Origin: JACVRW01 sp963734365 | GTDB taxonomy: Bacteria; Actinomycetota; Thermoleophilia; Solirubrobacterales; Thermoleophilaceae | DNA: 64,000 nucleotides | Direction of reading: 5' to 3' | NCBI GenBank assembly: GCA_963734365.1 | Contig: CAVTGV010000006.1 | Span: 310,001 to 374,000 of the forward strand | In this document: positions 45,975-57,556 of the stretch, in pieces | Numbering within the stretch: the stretch's first letter is position 1 | Layout: each line of letters begins with the position of its first letter | Translations under genes and position numbers: made by a program | Notes under the pieces: generated by a model | The model's database searches: none | What the model was told of the DNA's origin: nothing | The model's input: the letters and a program-made list of their open reading frames with translations, nothing else

Positions 45975-47243
45975 ATGCAATTCGCTTCTCGCGGTCCGGC
46001 GCATGGTCGCCGCCTGCTCAAACTGACGCTGGTCTTGGCGCTGGCGCTTGCTCTGTTGGGCTCGGTGGCGTCGTCGAGTTTCGGGACACCTCCACAACGC
46101 TTCGACAGTTGGACCGGGACGACTGAAGCCGGCGGCGCCACGCCGGGCGAGGGCAAGGGCACTCGCTTCGGCGAGGGCAGCGGAGATCCGCGGTCCGGGC
46201 GAAGCCGCGCCAAGCTCAGGAAGAGCTGCAAGAAGAAGCGGGGCAAGCGGGTCTGCAAGTACAAGCGGGGCGGCAAGCTGGTCAAGATCTGCGTCAAGCG
46301 CAAGCACCGCAAGCAGCGCTGCCGCAAAGTGGCAGGCAGGTCCGCTGCCGCGCCCGGCCGGCAGGCCGAGGCGTCGAGCCTGCGAAACCACGGCTACACC
46401 AACCCGCTCATGCCGGCTGTGGGTCGCTTCTACTGGGAGCCGCGCGGTGGCTGGTGCTCAGGCACGCTGGTGCGGCGCGGGATCGTGCTGACCGCCGCCC
46501 ACTGCCTGTACGCCGACCAGAACTCGGGCAAGGATTTCGGCACTACGAACTTCTACATGCAGGACAGAGGCGCGGTTGATTTCGTGCCCGGCAACTATGC
46601 CTCAGGCGGCCAGGGACAAGCTCCCTACGGGGTCTGGCGGGCTACGCGGTCCTGGGTGCCCCAGGGCTGGGCCGCCACCGGCGCGAGCCAAGACCAAGGA
46701 CTCGACTGGGGAATCGTGGAGCTGGCCCCGGACGCCAACGGCAACTATCCCGGCGACACGGTCGGCAGCTGGAGCGCGTATTGGAACGCTCAACTGCCGG
46801 TGGGCACTCACTTCTACAACGTCGGCTATCCGGCCAGCGGCGCCTTTAACACCGCCGAGTGGAACTTCGGCAACGGCCAGTACTTCTGCGACAGCACGTG
46901 GGACGGCTTGAACGACAACGGCGGGGCTTTGAGCGGCAACTCGTTCACGATTGTGAACACCCCGTGTTACATGAACGGCGGCTCGTCGGGCGGGCCGGTG
47001 TTTGCGGAGTTCAACGACGGCAGCTGGGGAATCGTTGGGGTCAACAACCTCGCTGACTCTGCCGGCAACGCGCCAGGGCGATTCGCCACCACCAACTTCA
47101 CCTTCTGGATGGATGACCGCTTCGGCCAGTTCTGGAACAGCATCTTCAATGCAGGAACAGCCAGCGTTTCGTCGGCAACTCGGGGGATCTCGTCTGACAC
47201 CGTCCGTGCGGTCTCGAAGTCGAAACCGGGCCGCTACCCCTAA
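45975..47243 (+). CDS. Secreted trypsin-like serine protease
   Basis: The ATG at 45975 has AGGAGG-type spacing (GGGAGGAA, 4 bases) and leads into a signal peptide (LKLTLVLALALALLGSVASS). A linker of about 100 residues follows, including a basic Cys-containing stretch (KSCKKKRGKRVCKYKRGG). The S1 chymotrypsin-fold domain spans about 140-400 with the triad His in LTAAHCLY, Asp in QGLDWGIVEL and Ser in NGGSSGGPVF. The 422-residue enzyme would act outside the cell; the basic segment may be a propeptide or a cell-wall-binding region. Confidence 0.85.
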   Translation: MQFASRGPAHGRRLLKLTLVLALALALLGSVASSSFGTPPQRFDSWTGTTEAGGATPGEGKGTRFGEGSGDPRSGRSRAKLRKSCKKKRGKRVCKYKRGGKLVKICVKRKHRKQRCRKVAGRSAAAPGRQAEASSLRNHGYTNPLMPAVGRFYWEPRGGWCSGTLVRRGIVLTAAHCLYADQNSGKDFGTTNFYMQDRGAVDFVPGNYASGGQGQAPYGVWRATRSWVPQGWAATGASQDQGLDWGIVELAPDANGNYPGDTVGSWSAYWNAQLPVGTHFYNVGYPASGAFNTAEWNFGNGQYFCDSTWDGLNDNGGALSGNSFTIVNTPCYMNGGSSGGPVFAEFNDGSWGIVGVNNLADSAGNAPGRFATTNFTFWMDDRFGQFWNSIFNAGTASVSSATRGISSDTVRAVSKSKPGRYP

Positions 47244-47344
47244 GGCGTTCCGCAGCGTCTAACGGAAGGTGAGGTTGAGCCCTGCGGGGCGCGGGCTCGT
47301 CTCATCAGCTGTCGAGAGTCAGTCGATTGCGATCCCACACCGAA

Positions 47345-47560
47345 CCTCCCAGGATCGCGTCCAAGCGATCGCCGCTCTGCGTCGGCTGCGCATGACCGCC
47401 GCGGAGAGATCGCCGAGATCCTCCGGATGGCGCTCTCGACCATCTCGGCGGTGCTCAAGCGGATCGGGCTCGGCAGGTGTTCTCGACTCGAGCCGCCCAA
47501 CCGCTACGAGCGCGCCCGTTCCAGCGAGCTGCTGCAGGTCATCGACGTCCGTTATCGCCC
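47345..47560 (+). pseudogene. IS481-family transposase relic (N-terminal fragment)
   Basis: Reading across frames gives VQAIAALRRLRMTAAE, then after a 2-base shift EIAEILRMALSTISAVLKRIG and GRCSRLEPPNRYERARSSELLQVIDV. This matches the N-terminal helix-turn-helix and linker of IS481 transposases (pattern IAEVLGMALSTVSRVLKRIGLGKLSRLEPPEP). The DDE catalytic core is absent and no terminal repeats were found, so it is a decayed remnant. The rest of the 390-bp gap between the protease and the next gene has no other feature. Confidence 0.65.
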
Positions 47561-47638
47561 GTCGGCGTCGCCGGGTGGCGCTATGTGCTGAGCTTCGGGA
47601 AGTCCATCAACGTCCCGACCGGCTGACTTCCGGTGCAG

Positions 47639-48478
47639 ATGCCAGCCAAGACCACCAAGATCTACCCGCCGCGCGGCCCCCTTCAACGCTTCGCGCTCGC
47701 GCAGGCCATGGCCGAGCGAGCCCTCTGCCGCGCCGCCGCTGCCGCGCTCGTCGCGACCCTACTCGCGCTCCTCGCTGCGCCCTGGTCGGGACTGGCGGCC
47801 GGTCCGAATCAGCGCTGTCGCGCGAAGGCACGGCACGCCCAGGGGTTCCCGGGTTGGGCACGGAAGCGCCGGGCGACCGTGTTGGTCGACTCGGTCCTGC
47901 TCGGCGGCTTGCCGCAGCTGCGCTCCCGACGCCCCTGCTGGCGGGTCGTCAAGTACGGGCGGCCGGCGCTCATGGTGAAGGCCGCCGAGAGCGAGCTCCG
48001 CGCACGCGGCCAGCGGGTGGACCGGCTCGTCATCGTCGGGATCGGCTACAACTCGCTCTGGGAGCGACACCGTCGCCGCCACGCCTACTGGGCCGCCCGG
48101 TTCGACCGCGAAGCCAAGCGACTCCTGCGCACCCTGCACCGGCTCGGCGCCCGCCAATTCGTCTGGGTCACGTTGCGCGAGCCGACCCCAGCGACGGTGC
48201 CGCCTCACGCGGTCGGTGAGCTCGGCCAATACTCGTGGTACTTCCCGTACGTGAACGGGCGTCTGCGCTACCTCGACCGCCGCCGGGACGACGTCGTGCT
48301 TGCCGACTGGAGGGCTGCCTCGAACCGGCCGGGCCTCACCTACGACTCGATCCACCTCAACCGGACGGGCGCGCTGCGCATGGCCCGAACGATCTGGCGA
48401 GCCGTGAGCGCCGAGGGGCGGCGCCAGGCCGGGCGCAGACCGCCGCCGAGCTACTCGGCGCCTGCAGAGTGGCGTTAG
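47639..48478 (+). CDS. Secreted SGNH-fold protein
   Basis: About 279 residues. A hydrophobic N-terminal segment (AAAAALVATLLALLAAPWSGLAAG) indicates export. SGNH blocks are visible: TVLVDSVLLGG with the serine nucleophile, VIVGIGYNSLW with Gly/Asn, and YDSIHLNRTGALRMA with Asp and His. It resembles actinobacterial acetyl-esterase or acyltransferase-linked SGNH domains. The start is uncertain: ATG 47639, GTG 47633, or ATG 47708 directly before the signal peptide; none has a strong ribosome site. Confidence 0.65.
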   Translation: MPAKTTKIYPPRGPLQRFALAQAMAERALCRAAAAALVATLLALLAAPWSGLAAGPNQRCRAKARHAQGFPGWARKRRATVLVDSVLLGGLPQLRSRRPCWRVVKYGRPALMVKAAESELRARGQRVDRLVIVGIGYNSLWERHRRRHAYWAARFDREAKRLLRTLHRLGARQFVWVTLREPTPATVPPHAVGELGQYSWYFPYVNGRLRYLDRRRDDVVLADWRAASNRPGLTYDSIHLNRTGALRMARTIWRAVSAEGRRQAGRRPPPSYSAPAEWR

Positions 48479-48511
48479 GGTCGCAGGACTCGCAACCTCT
48501 TTGGAGGGACA

Positions 48512-49336
48512 ATGAAGCTCCCCAGCGCGCAGACCGCGCTCATGCTGGTGGCCGTGATGGCCCTTGCCGCGTGCGGCGACGACGACGGTGGCGGCGAGGC
48601 CGCCGACGCAACCCAGCTCTCGATCGACGCGACTGATCAGGGGATCGAGGCGCCGCAATCGATCGAGGCTGGCCTGGTCGAGATCACCTTCACGAACTCG
48701 GGCAAGCGCCCCCATGAGGCCCAGCTTATTCGCCTCGAGGGAGGCCACACGCCCGAGCAGGCGCTGAAGGTGGTCACCGGTGATAGCCAGCGGATACCGG
48801 ACTGGATCGTCGGTGGCGGTGGTGTCGGGACCACCAAGCCCGGCGCGACCGGCACCGCGACGCAGGTCCTGGACCCCGGCTCTTACGCGATCGTCGACAC
48901 CCAGACCGACAAGCCCGCGAGCGCGACGCTCGAGGTGACTGGTCAAGCCGCCGAGGCCGATCTTCCAGAGGCCGACGCGACGGTCACGGCTCGCGAGTAC
49001 ACCTTCGAGGCCTCGGGACTGAAGGCGGGCAAGAACACGATCCTGTTCGAAAACACCGGCAAGCAGCTCCATCACCTGATCGCGAACCCCGTTAAGCAGG
49101 ACGCGACTCCGGAACAAATCATCAAGTTCTTCGAGAGCGAGGAGAAGAGCGCGAACCCGTTCAGGGGCGGCGAAGAGGCTGGCGTCGCCACGAGCGTGAT
49201 CGATACCGGGACTTCACAGGTCATCGAGCTCGACCTGAAGGCCGGCAACTACGCGTTCCAGTGCTTTATCCCGGACCGCGCCGGCGGACCGCCGCACGCG
49301 CTCAAGGGGATGATCACCATCGAGAAGGTCCAGTAG
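48512..49336 (+). CDS. Lipoprotein with two cupredoxin-like domains
   Basis: The start MKLPSAQTALMLVAVMALAACG is a lipoprotein signal with lipobox LAAC, so the protein is lipid-anchored outside the membrane. Two similar beta-sandwich domains follow (about 30-145 and 150-274): the first with TFTNSGKRPHEAQLIRL, the second with LFENTGKQLHHLIANPV and a final FQCFIPDRAGGPPHALKGM. In the second domain a His-His, a Cys and a His could form a copper site, as in plastocyanin-like proteins; the first lacks the Cys. GGAGG lies 6 bases before the ATG. The ligand is unconfirmed. Confidence 0.7.
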   Translation: MKLPSAQTALMLVAVMALAACGDDDGGGEAADATQLSIDATDQGIEAPQSIEAGLVEITFTNSGKRPHEAQLIRLEGGHTPEQALKVVTGDSQRIPDWIVGGGGVGTTKPGATGTATQVLDPGSYAIVDTQTDKPASATLEVTGQAAEADLPEADATVTAREYTFEASGLKAGKNTILFENTGKQLHHLIANPVKQDATPEQIIKFFESEEKSANPFRGGEEAGVATSVIDTGTSQVIELDLKAGNYAFQCFIPDRAGGPPHALKGMITIEKVQ

Positions 49337-50105
49337 GGGAGCCCGGCTGTCCCGCAAGCGCGTCGGGGAGAGGCTGCACCCGGCCCGGAAGCGCCCGGTT
49401 CGGCTCGGTCTCCGGGCAGTCTGCCGGTCTAACCCGAATGACCCGGAGCGTGCAACACCTTCGGGATCGCTGGGGCGGTTCCGCGGATCCGCGTTGAGCG
49501 CCGGGTCACCACAACCCAATTCGAAGGGAGCCCGACGATCCAGCGCGATCCATCGCGCGGGCGATTGCCCCCGGCGCTGGCCGCTTGGCCACATGGGAGC
49601 CTTCACCGCCGGGTGAGGAGGAGGAGCTCGAACTTGTGCTTCTGGCAGGAGGTGACGCTGCCGCGTTGACCGCGCTGCTCTGCGACCGGCTTGACCTGGT
49701 GACCAGGAGACCACGCGGCTCGTCCAGCCTGGAGGTTGGTGGTCTATCCGATCGGCAGCACGGACTCAGCGCCCCCGGGCCAGCAGTAGAAGCGGAACCT
49801 GGCGAGAGCGCAAGGCAGCAGCAAGTCAGTCGACCTCCCCGGGCGCCCGAGGCCGACGCCCGGATGGGTCCTGTAGTTGAAGCGGAACCCGGCGGGTGTC
49901 ACAAGGGAGGCTGGTGTGTCCACCGCCCGGGTGCCGCGGGGGAGTGCCAGAGGATCTGACGTCCGTGGCGTCCGTCGATTCCCGCCGAGGATCACCCCCC
50001 TGTAAGGATGCGGGGGGTTGGGTGCGAGGTTGGAACGTGACGATCAGCGACATGCCTGTGCGGGCCTCGCCCGTCGCTCGGGTGTCGCACGACGAACTGG
50101 AGACG
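49337..50105. other. Non-coding or decayed region with short direct repeat and hairpin
   Basis: No convincing gene is visible in these 769 bp. GAAGCGGAACCYGGCG occurs at 49789-49804 and, exactly 90 bp later, at 49879-49894. A hairpin, CCCCCC at 49995-50000 and GGGGGG at 50012-50017 with an 11-base loop, lies just upstream of the STAS-like gene and could act as a terminator or leader structure. Between them the sequence has no recognised motif. Confidence 0.4.
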
Positions 50106-50483
50106 ATGCTCATGTTGCGCCAGTTGACGGACATGCCGGTTGGGACGATCGGCTTCGAGGCGGTCGGTGAGGTCGAGGACGATGACTGGGAGGAGACGGT
50201 CGAGCCCGTGCTTCGCCAGGAGATCGCCGAAGGGCACAAGGTGCGGCTGCTCTACCTGCTGGGCCCGGAGTCGCGCGACGTCGAGGGCGACGCCGTGAAG
50301 GCCGACACGGGGTTCCGCGCGCGACACGCCGCCTCTTTTGATCGCGTCGCCGTGGTCAGCGACGAGGACTGGATTCGCCCGGCGCTCAGCGCGCTGTCCT
50401 TCCTGCTGCCGGGCAAGGCGAAGGGCTTCCGCGGCCGCGATCTCGCCGAGGCGAAGAGCTGGCTGGCCGCCGATTCGGACTGA
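50106..50483 (+). CDS. STAS/SEC14-like protein
   Basis: 125 residues from the ATG at 50106, which matches family length. RQLTDMPVGTIGFEAVGEVEDDDWEETVEPVL and KVRLLYLLGPES are typical of SpoIIAA-like (STAS/SEC14) proteins, with a C-terminal FRGRDLAEAKSWLA. Upstream in-frame GTG 50037 and ATG 50052 would lengthen the N-terminus by 18-23 residues that look non-conserved. Role unknown; it is not next to any anti-sigma gene. Confidence 0.65.
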   Translation: MLMLRQLTDMPVGTIGFEAVGEVEDDDWEETVEPVLRQEIAEGHKVRLLYLLGPESRDVEGDAVKADTGFRARHAASFDRVAVVSDEDWIRPALSALSFLLPGKAKGFRGRDLAEAKSWLAADSD

Positions 50484-50538
50484 AGCAGGGCGGGATGAGC
50501 CCGGGCGAGTCAGCCGTCGACGACAACGAGGATCGTCG

Positions 50539-50639
50539 GCCATGAGCAAACCCGCCGCCACCGGCAACCCGGAGTGGTCGGCAGGTGCCTGGCCGTGCTG
50601 CTGGCGATGGCGATGTTCGTGCTCGTCGTCGACAATCAA

Positions 50640-50640
<1 letters not shown>
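50539..50640 (+). pseudogene. Truncated MFS transporter N-terminus
   Basis: MSKPAATGNPEWSAG in one frame is followed, after a one-base shift, by LAVLLAMAMFVLVVDN, which looks like the first helix of DHA2-type MFS transporters ending in the VVDN motif. The rest of the gene is missing: nrdJ's stop begins directly after. I read it as a remnant cut off by a rearrangement; a chance resemblance of a hydrophobic run is possible. Confidence 0.35.
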
Positions 50641-53493
<2,853 letters not shown>

Positions 53494-53510
<17 letters not shown>

Positions 53511-54081
53511 GACTTCTCCTCGCTCTCACGGCTTTCTGGGACGTCCCCAGGGGGGAACGACCGATGTTTCTCTTCGCGTCGGACGGAACGGGAGAGCCCT
53601 CCAGAGCGAGCTGATCGCTGCCGGGAAGGGGCTCTTCCTTGAAGCGCCGGACCACCGCCTCGAGCTCGTCGAGGTCGGCCAGGTTGCGGTAGACCGAGGC
53701 GAACTGGATGGCCGCCACGGGGTCCAGCGCGGCCAGTCCGCGCTCGGCCAGATCGCCGATCGTGCCCGCCTCGACCTCCGGCCCGCCGCGGCGCACCTGC
53801 GCCGTGATCGACTCGGCCAGGCGCTCCAGCTGCTCGTCCGACACCGGCCGTTTGTTGGCCGCGCGCACGAGGCCGCGCAGGAGCTTCTGGCGATCGAAGC
53901 GCTCGCGCCGGTCGCCGCGCTTCAACACGGTCACGCCCGGCTCCTCGACCCGCTCGTAGGTGGTGAAGCGGTTCTCGCACTGCTCGCACTCGCGCCGGCG
54001 GCGCACCGCGTCGCCGCTCGGCTCGGAGAGCCGGGAGTCGACCACGCGGGTGCTGTCGGAGGTGCAGAAGGGGCAGCGCAC
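53494..54081 (-). CDS. nrdR: Ribonucleotide reductase repressor NrdR
   Basis: This is a 195-residue repressor with an N-terminal zinc ribbon (MRCPFCTSDSTRVVDSRL, and CEQCENRFTTYERVE near residue 32) and an ATP-cone domain (about 50-140, VLKRGDRRERFDRQKLLRGLVRAANKRPVS). The C-terminus is about 40 residues longer than the usual 150 and lacks motifs; the frame may be drifting after KEEPLPGSD. It is the first gene of the nrdR-nrdJ operon and would sense dATP/ATP. Start ATG at 54081 gives the conserved MRCPFC. Confidence 0.9.
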
Positions 54082-54094
54082 AGGACGTTTAATT

Positions 54095-54143
54095 CTACTA
54101 CCTCTAGTGCTCGACTCCTTCCCTGACCACTACATGTTGTGCC
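54095..54143 (-). promoter_or_regulatory. Tandem NrdR boxes upstream of nrdR
   Basis: On the plus strand CTACTACCTCTAGTGC (54095-54110) and CCACTACATGTTGTGC (54128-54142) resemble the 16-bp NrdR box consensus (ACACwATATATwGTGT-like). Their centres are about 32 bp apart, close to three helical turns, the spacing expected for paired NrdR sites. A TAGAAT -10-like element (minus strand, near 54097-54092) overlaps the first box. They match family rules, but the exact consensus in this lineage is unverified. Confidence 0.6.
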
Positions 54144-54231
54144 CGCACCGTGCGGGGAATATCGGGGCCGCTCGAGCGGTCAGTTCTGGGTGAGCCACAA
54201 GCGCCACAGGACGTCACGCGTTTGTCAGGGC

Positions 54232-56373
54232 GTGCCCCGTCCACAGACAATCCGCGCCTGGCTGGCCCTCGCCCTGGGCACGGCAGTGGTGATGCTGGGC
54301 ACGCCGGCCGCGCTGGCGCACGACCTCGACTCCACCGCCGAGCACATCGAGGAGGACAGCGTCTCCATCAGCCCGGCCGAGGAGCGCGCGCAGGCGCGCG
54401 AGACCCGGGCCGCGGACGCGCCGGAGGCCCGGGCGGCCGCCGCGCAGGCCGCGGCGGTGGGCAACGAGGACGAGGTCGGCCAGTGGTCCGGGGTCCAGAA
54501 CTGGCCCGTGGTCGCGATCCACACCGCGCTTCTGACCAACGGCAAGGTGCTGGCCTACGACAGCATCGACGACGAGCCGAGCGAGAGCCACGAGGTCCAC
54601 GACCGCACGCGGGGGACGGTCTGGGACCCCGCGACCGGCACGCAAACTCCGGCGAACGTCACCACCGGCTACAACGTCTTCTGCAGCGGCCTGGCCCATC
54701 TGCCCAACGGCTCGATCTTCCTCGCGGGCGGCAACAAGGACGCGCAGCTGAACGGGATCAAGGAGACGCACGTCTTCGACCAGAACGGCAACCACTGGAT
54801 CCTGGGGCCGGAAATGCAGCGCGAGCGCTGGTACCCGTCGGTTACGCCGCTCGCCAACGGCGAGATGCTGATCACCGGCGGTGTGGTGCCGCAGGGCCCG
54901 GATCCGACCGACCCACCGGAGGTGCGCACCACCTCGGGCGGGCTGAGGACGCTGAGCGGCGCGACTCTCAATCAGTGGGACCTGCCGCTCTATCCGTGGA
55001 TGGACCAGGCGCCGGACGGCCGGGTGATCTACACCGGCCCGAGCAACGAGCTGCGGGCGCTGGACACGCGCGGCGGGGGCAGCTGGGAGAGCCTGGGCGC
55101 GCGGGACGGGATCGACCGCAACTACGGCAGCCGGGCCTTCTATGACGTCGGGAAGATCCTCGTCACCGGCGGCGGCCACCCGCCCACCGCCGGCGCCCGC
55201 GTGGTCGACATCAACGGGTCCGCCCCGCAGGTCACGGCTACCGGGTCGATGGCCCACGCCCGCCGCCAGCACAACGCCACCGTGCTCGCCGACGGGACGG
55301 TCCTCGCCACCGGCGGGCTCTCCTCGAACGCCGACCTGGTGGACATGCAGGCCGGCGTCTACGAGGCCGAGCTGTGGAACCCGCGCACCGGCGTTTGGGC
55401 ACCGATGGCCTCGGAGTCGGTCACCCGCCAGTACCACTCGACGGCCCTTCTGTTGCCCGACGGCCGCGTGCTGTCGGCCGGGGGCGGGATCTGCGGCACC
55501 TGCAAGGACGTCGGCTACCTCGCCAAGAACGCCCAGGTGTTCTCACCGCCCTACCTGTTCAAGAAGGACGGCTCGGGACAGCTCGCGCCGCGGCCGGCCA
55601 TCACGGCGGCGCCCAGCGCGCTCAACCGGAGCGCCAACTTCACGATCGGCACCCCGAACGCGGCGTCGATCCGCAAGGTCGCGCTGATCCGCGTGGCCGC
55701 GGCCACGCACTCGGTGAACATGGAGCAGCGCTTCATCCCGCTCAACTTCAAGGCGGGCTCGTGCGCGCTCACGGCCACGGCGCCGGCGTCCGCGAACATC
55801 GCGCCGCCGGGGTACTACATGCTCTTTCTCATCGACTCGAACGGAGTGCCGTCGGTGTCCAGGATGGTCCGGTTCAGCGGCGCGCAGGGCGCATCGCCGC
55901 CCCAGCCGCCCACCGGCTGCGGCGTGTCCGCACAGGGGACACCCACTCCGCCCGCCACGCCCCCTGCGCCGCCGGCGGTGCCGAGCCCGCCCGCTGCGCC
56001 CAGCTCGGCGGCGCTGGCCCGCCTTCGGAAGGCGATCTCACGCGACGCGGCGTCGGCGGGCCGGCGGCTCGGCAAGCTCAGCCTCCGCAGGCTGCTCGCA
56101 CGCGGCGTCACGATGAGGGGCCGAGCGCCCGAGGCCGGGCGAGTCACCTACACGCTCGTGGTCAAGCGGCCGCGCAAGGTGACCTTCGCGAGAGTCGGCA
56201 AGCGGGTGCGGGCGGGCGCGTACTCACTGAAGCTGAGGGCCTCGAGACGCGCTCGGCAGCGCCTGGCCCAGCTTCCCGTCGGCGCACGAGTGAAGGTCTC
56301 GCTCACCATCGCCTTCCGAGCTGACAGCGGCAGGCGGATGCGCCGCTACCAGGGCGCGACCCTGCGGCGCTGA
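54232..56373 (+). CDS. Secreted copper-radical oxidase, galactose/glyoxal oxidase-like
   Basis: 713 residues. The GTG at 54232 (in-frame upstream ATG at 54139 is less likely) opens a signal peptide with cleavage near AALA. The Kelch-like propeller holds the metal site of copper-radical oxidases: the crosslink Cys in YNVFCSGLAHLPNG, Tyr in RERWYPSVTPL, Tyr-His in RQYHSTALLLPDG, and His in ATHSVNMEQRF. These match the GlxA/galactose oxidase residues. After a DUF1929-like C-terminal domain (about 475-570) come a Pro/Ala linker and a basic beta-rich tail of about 130 residues. It probably oxidises a sugar or aldehyde outside the cell. Confidence 0.85.
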   Translation: MPRPQTIRAWLALALGTAVVMLGTPAALAHDLDSTAEHIEEDSVSISPAEERAQARETRAADAPEARAAAAQAAAVGNEDEVGQWSGVQNWPVVAIHTALLTNGKVLAYDSIDDEPSESHEVHDRTRGTVWDPATGTQTPANVTTGYNVFCSGLAHLPNGSIFLAGGNKDAQLNGIKETHVFDQNGNHWILGPEMQRERWYPSVTPLANGEMLITGGVVPQGPDPTDPPEVRTTSGGLRTLSGATLNQWDLPLYPWMDQAPDGRVIYTGPSNELRALDTRGGGSWESLGARDGIDRNYGSRAFYDVGKILVTGGGHPPTAGARVVDINGSAPQVTATGSMAHARRQHNATVLADGTVLATGGLSSNADLVDMQAGVYEAELWNPRTGVWAPMASESVTRQYHSTALLLPDGRVLSAGGGICGTCKDVGYLAKNAQVFSPPYLFKKDGSGQLAPRPAITAAPSALNRSANFTIGTPNAASIRKVALIRVAAATHSVNMEQRFIPLNFKAGSCALTATAPASANIAPPGYYMLFLIDSNGVPSVSRMVRFSGAQGASPPQPPTGCGVSAQGTPTPPATPPAPPAVPSPPAAPSSAALARLRKAISRDAASAGRRLGKLSLRRLLARGVTMRGRAPEAGRVTYTLVVKRPRKVTFARVGKRVRAGAYSLKLRASRRARQRLAQLPVGARVKVSLTIAFRADSGRRMRRYQGATLRR

Positions 56374-56389
56374 GCTCCGAGCCGCCCGC

Positions 56390-57466
56390 TCAGTCCTTGT
56401 AGTTCGCGCCGGACAGGTTGGTGCAGTGCAGGACCACCTGGTAGGAGTTCGTGCCCAGCGACCAGCTGGTGGCGCTGGAGTTGGGGAAGCCGGTGGCGGT
56501 GCCGTTCGCGAAGGAGTCCGTCGTGGTCGAGACGCCGGTGATCGACACAGCGATCGGCCCCAGCCCGCGAACCTCGACGCCCTGCGGGAGCGCGGTGCCG
56601 CCGGGGGCGAAGTTCTGGGCGTGCAGCCATGGGTGGGAGGTGGGGCACTCGTAGGCGGGCACGTACTCGTTCTTCCACAGCCCGGAAAGGCTGCGCGACG
56701 CGAACGAGCTGACGCTGCAGAAGACCCCGCTGCCGTCGTCGCACTCGGCGATGTACGGGTTGCCGTTGCTGCCGTCGCCGCTGACCGGCTGCTGCGCGCC
56801 GCGGGCCGGCGGGCCTCCGCTGGGGGTTCCCGCGTAGCTGACAGTCGAGGCCCCGCCGCGACAGCTCGGGTGCAGGCGGTCGTTGCGGTCGGCTTTGATG
56901 CGGTTGGTCGAGCCCGGTGCGCAGCGCACGCGTTCGTCCCCGTCGCCGTCCGCCACGTCGACGCGGTTGGTGCCCGCCCCGGGCCGCACCACCGTCGCGC
57001 CGTCGCGGTCGATCAGCTGATCGTCACCCGGGCCGCCCTCGAGCCGATCGTCACCGGCGCCGCCGTAGATGTGATCGTGACCGCGGCCGCCGCTTAGTAC
57101 TTGATCGCCGGCCCCGGCGCGGATCAGGTCCGGCCCTGCGCCGCCGAGGATGCGCGTCCCGTCAGCCTGCGCGCCGAGCTGGTCGTGGCCTCTGCCGCCG
57201 AGGACCAGCTGCCCACGACCGAGCCCGAGGATGGCGTTATGCCGACGCGGCACCCCCACCAGCCGCGCCCGCGGCGCCGCCGACACCTGCGTGTTCCCAC
57301 CCAGCCGCGCAGCAGGATCCAGCCGCATCAACCGCTGCACGAGACGGTCGCTGCTGGAGCTCGCCGCGGCGCTGTCCAGCGCGGAGACTCCGAGGCCTGC
57401 GCCGATCAGCGTCGTCAGGGCGACAGCCACGCCGCGCTTGGTCCGCCAGACAGCAATCGCATCCAT
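56390..57466 (-). CDS. Secreted calcium-binding (RTX-like) repeat protein
   Basis: 358 residues with an N-terminal signal segment (VAVALTTLIGAGLGVSALDSAAAS). Residues about 80-160 contain hemolysin-type nonapeptide repeats (GGRGHDQL, GGAGPDLI, GGRGHDHIYGGAGDDRLEGGPGDD), which fold into a calcium-filled beta roll. The remaining 180 residues have a Cys-containing beta-rich part (YIAECDDGSGVFCSVSSF, YECPTSHPWLHAQ) and no known domain. Convergent with the oxidase gene by a 16-bp gap. A role in extracellular matrix or adhesion is plausible. Confidence 0.75.
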   Translation of the reverse strand: MDAIAVWRTKRGVAVALTTLIGAGLGVSALDSAAASSSSDRLVQRLMRLDPAARLGGNTQVSAAPRARLVGVPRRHNAILGLGRGQLVLGGRGHDQLGAQADGTRILGGAGPDLIRAGAGDQVLSGGRGHDHIYGGAGDDRLEGGPGDDQLIDRDGATVVRPGAGTNRVDVADGDGDERVRCAPGSTNRIKADRNDRLHPSCRGGASTVSYAGTPSGGPPARGAQQPVSGDGSNGNPYIAECDDGSGVFCSVSSFASRSLSGLWKNEYVPAYECPTSHPWLHAQNFAPGGTALPQGVEVRGLGPIAVSITGVSTTTDSFANGTATGFPNSSATSWSLGTNSYQVVLHCTNLSGANYKD

Positions 57467-57556
57467 GCCAGCCTCCTAGCGATCTACACGACGGACCTCG
57501 GGGCGCCGCCGGGACGGCGCGACGCTACCAGGGTGCCGGCCTCAGGGGAAGGGCTT

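Noticed and set aside
54082..54231. Possible cobalamin riboswitch before nrdR-nrdJ
   Set aside because: No B12-box-like conserved segment was seen; NrdR boxes explain the sequence better.
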